A stretch of DNA of 64,000 nucleotides from Callaeas wilsoni (taxonomy: Eukaryota > Chordata > Aves > Passeriformes > Callaeidae), in NCBI GenBank assembly GCA_013398955.1, contig VWPU01006178.1:62001-126000 (forward strand). The letters run 5' to 3'. Shown one piece after another: positions 61,912-64,000 of the stretch. The notes under the pieces are model-generated. The model ran no database searches. It was given only the letters and a program-made list of their open reading frames with translations, and was not told where the DNA came from. Made by a program: the position numbers and the translations under genes. Numbering within the stretch: the stretch's first letter is position 1; every line of letters starts with the position of its first letter.

Positions 61912-63334
61912 AGTACAGCTGGCTCACCCGCCAGTCTAGCTGGCAGCTGTTAGTTGTGGCAATGTGGTTGGACCCTAACAGGAAAGATCAGCCCAGGCTC
62001 TGCTCCACCTTGTGTGTTGTCACCAGGATGATGTTCATGTGGTAGATTGTGATCGTGAGCGAGCAAAGAGGAACAGGACTTGCAAAACCTCAGATGGTGT
62101 TTGTAAGGGTCTGTAGCAAGAAAGCAGAAATTTTGATGTATAAACTGAAAATGGCTAAAACAGGCATGGAAGGAAAATGAATGGGATCCTTTTCACATTT
62201 GCTCTTTATAATAGAAAACATCATGTAAAAGGAAAATATGAAAAGTGTTATAAGTTAAATTAAATGTACAGATGAGATACAGAACTTACCCTGCACAGTC
62301 CTTCCATTCACCATCACAGATAAAATAATTTTTCAGGAGCTTATGTGGTGTGCTTAGTTAAACAAATTTCCTTAGGGACATAACTGACTATTTTTAAGCT
62401 GAACACTCACAGTAACAATCACCCGCGTTCTCAATGTCCATGAGCCTCAATAAACGGGCTATGGATTTATGTCTTAGTGAGAACCAACCTATTAGTTGCA
62501 GCCATAAATCTCATGTGCCTTGTGTGCAAAGTGAATTTTAATAAAAATCATATAAGGAGCCAGACTTGCTAGGCAGGGTTTCACATGGCTGCCAACATTT
62601 GAAAACAATTAATAGAGACCTTTTGGGGGAGGGTAAGTAGAACCATGTCTTTAGCTCCCGTTGAAATACAGTGGACTCGGTGAACTTGCCTGAAGGACAG
62701 AATAAAGAGGGGTTTTTTTCTATTAAAAAAAGTAAAAATGAAATGGAGGCCATCACTTCTAAATAAGGGCAGATGTAATGGAAAGGGTCATTCCTCTGAG
62801 TTTGCAATCTCATCCTCTCTGACACCCTGCTGCCAGGGAAATGACAATAAGTACCTTAAAATTAAGCAGCAAAATAAAATAAATATCCATTTGCACTCTC
62901 AGGTCTGAAAATAGATTCCTGCCCCTGGTGAACAGAGGTAGTATACGTGTTCAGTTTCCAAACCCTTGCTGTTGGTGCTCCTTGTGCATTCCCTGTCTGA
63001 GTGTACAGAAGATGTCTTGTCGAACAGAGAGCAAAAGACAAAGCTAACAGTCACTGCTCATTTTTATTCTGGTGGTCATGTTAGTTTTATAAGCAAATAC
63101 TTCAGGCATAGAAAAATAAATTCAAAAAGTTCAAAGAGAAAAGGTTAGGGCCCAAGCTTCAGATGCTTAGTACTGTCTCCACAGTGGTGAGGGCGGAAAG
63201 GTTGCTCTGAAGGGGAGGCCAGGGATTTCTGTAACACACAAGGAGCCTCCCAGGGTCTTGGTGTTGTGTCTGCCCAGTCTGTGCAGGACTAGTTCAGCTG
63301 GTGTAAATTAACCCAGTTCACAGGCTGTAATATA

Positions 63335-63361
63335 CTGCTATAATATACTGAGGAACGGATG
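63335..63361. repeat. Short tandem duplication
   Basis: TAATATACTGCTA is followed directly by TAATATACTGAGG, two copies of a 13-base unit. Confidence 0.7.
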
Positions 63362-63799
63362 CCTTATCACCAGGCTGGTAAAGGACCTTGGGATTGAAAG
63401 GTACCGTTTATACCGAGTTTAACCAAATACAGCTGAGGGCAGGATCACTTCATGTCTAACACCAATAAATATGTAGACTTGGTACAGGTAGGGAGCTCTG
63501 GCGGTGATAAGGGGATAGCTGCACTCTACCTGGCTGCTTTTAAGAAACATATGACATATGTTTTGAGTTACTGACATGGCATATACCAGTACTACATATA
63601 TACTGTGTACACTGTGCTGCTATTCACATACTCATGTTTAAATCCAGGTTGGGATGGTTATAATGAAATTAATATTATAATTGCAGATGGAGTCAATCTA
63701 TTCCCTTTGGAAGTTTTTGATGGAAGAAAGTGATTGGCACTGGTTTTATGGCAAATTTTCTCAAGCAATCAAGGTGTGGGTCCCCTTATCCCTGTGTAT

Positions 63800-63856
63800 C
63801 ATTCATATATACATATATCGTTCATATATACTTTTATCATTCATATATACATTTAC
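63800..63856. repeat. 19-bp minisatellite, three copies
   Basis: Three tandem units of 19 bases, each built on TTCATATATAC followed by a variable AT-rich part, lie at 63800-63818, 63819-63837 and 63838-63856. Confidence 0.85.
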
Positions 63857-64000
63857 TCTGTAAATACTGAAGCCTGGGTAGATGATTCAGGATTAAAAAG
63901 TTTAAACCCAAACAGATTGAATTTCATCCAGCTGTACAATGTCCAAACACAGAGAGCTAGATTCAACTAACATGCCACTGTGGCTGCACGTACTGGTAGT

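Larger units (their letters stand above)
61584..64000. other. Unique non-coding stretch to the end of the window
   Basis: No supported gene. A pair of inverted 13-base words at 61800-61812 and 61899-61911 and two small tandem repeats near the end are listed separately. The part 61630-61960 is somewhat GC-richer with open frames on both strands but no domain; it may be an unrecognised old repeat. The sequence simply continues at the window edge. Confidence 0.5.

Overview
This looks like a piece of a vertebrate nuclear genome, most likely a bird. The recognisable interspersed repeats are CR1 retrotransposon copies of the kind that dominate bird genomes, with their usual 5'-truncated 3' ends and the terminal ATTCTATGATTCTGTGA-type tail. 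Repeat density is low and I see no Alu-like, L1-like or other mammal-specific repeats. A few very old MIR/L2-like fragments and decayed copies of an old repeat that I associate with birds, crocodilians and turtles fit the same picture. A crocodilian or turtle cannot be excluded by eye.

I found no convincing protein-coding gene, tRNA, rRNA or known microRNA. The sequence is AT-rich and stop codons are frequent on both strands. The longest open frames sit in the few GC-richer patches and show no domain I recognise. The window is best read as intergenic DNA or the inside of a very long intron. There are no bacterial-style operons, CRISPR arrays or phage genes.

Layout: 1-10.4 kb is unique AT-rich sequence with short microsatellites and decayed old repeats. 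A CR1 fragment lies at 10.4 kb, a T/GTT-rich block at 13.0 kb and a perfect (TATTC)17 microsatellite at 14.9 kb. A CpG-rich patch is at 17.4-17.6 kb and an enhancer-like unique stretch at 18.05-18.3 kb. Unique sequence with MIR-like fragments follows to 32 kb. A GC-rich patch with the longest open frame lies at 32.0-32.9 kb, then a possible decayed ankyrin-repeat exon at 33.6-33.85 kb. An 18-bp minisatellite is at 36.2 kb and a mosaic of CR1 pieces at 37.3-38.1 kb. Unique sequence with a MIR-like fragment (43.2 kb) and an older SINE/LINE-like remnant (48.5 kb) leads to another CR1 3' end at 51.6 kb. A poly-T minisatellite with an exact 29-bp period is at 54.9 kb. A long hairpin-forming element is at 55.9 kb, a dense CpG cluster at 59.95-60.07 kb, and a CR1 copy with the end of its reverse-transcriptase frame at 61.06-61.58 kb.

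The items most worth following up are the 55.9 kb hairpin, which resembles the class of old, conserved palindromic elements, the 59.95 kb CpG cluster, the ankyrin-like frame and the 29-bp poly-T minisatellite. Conservation could not be tested here, so all regulatory calls are inference.
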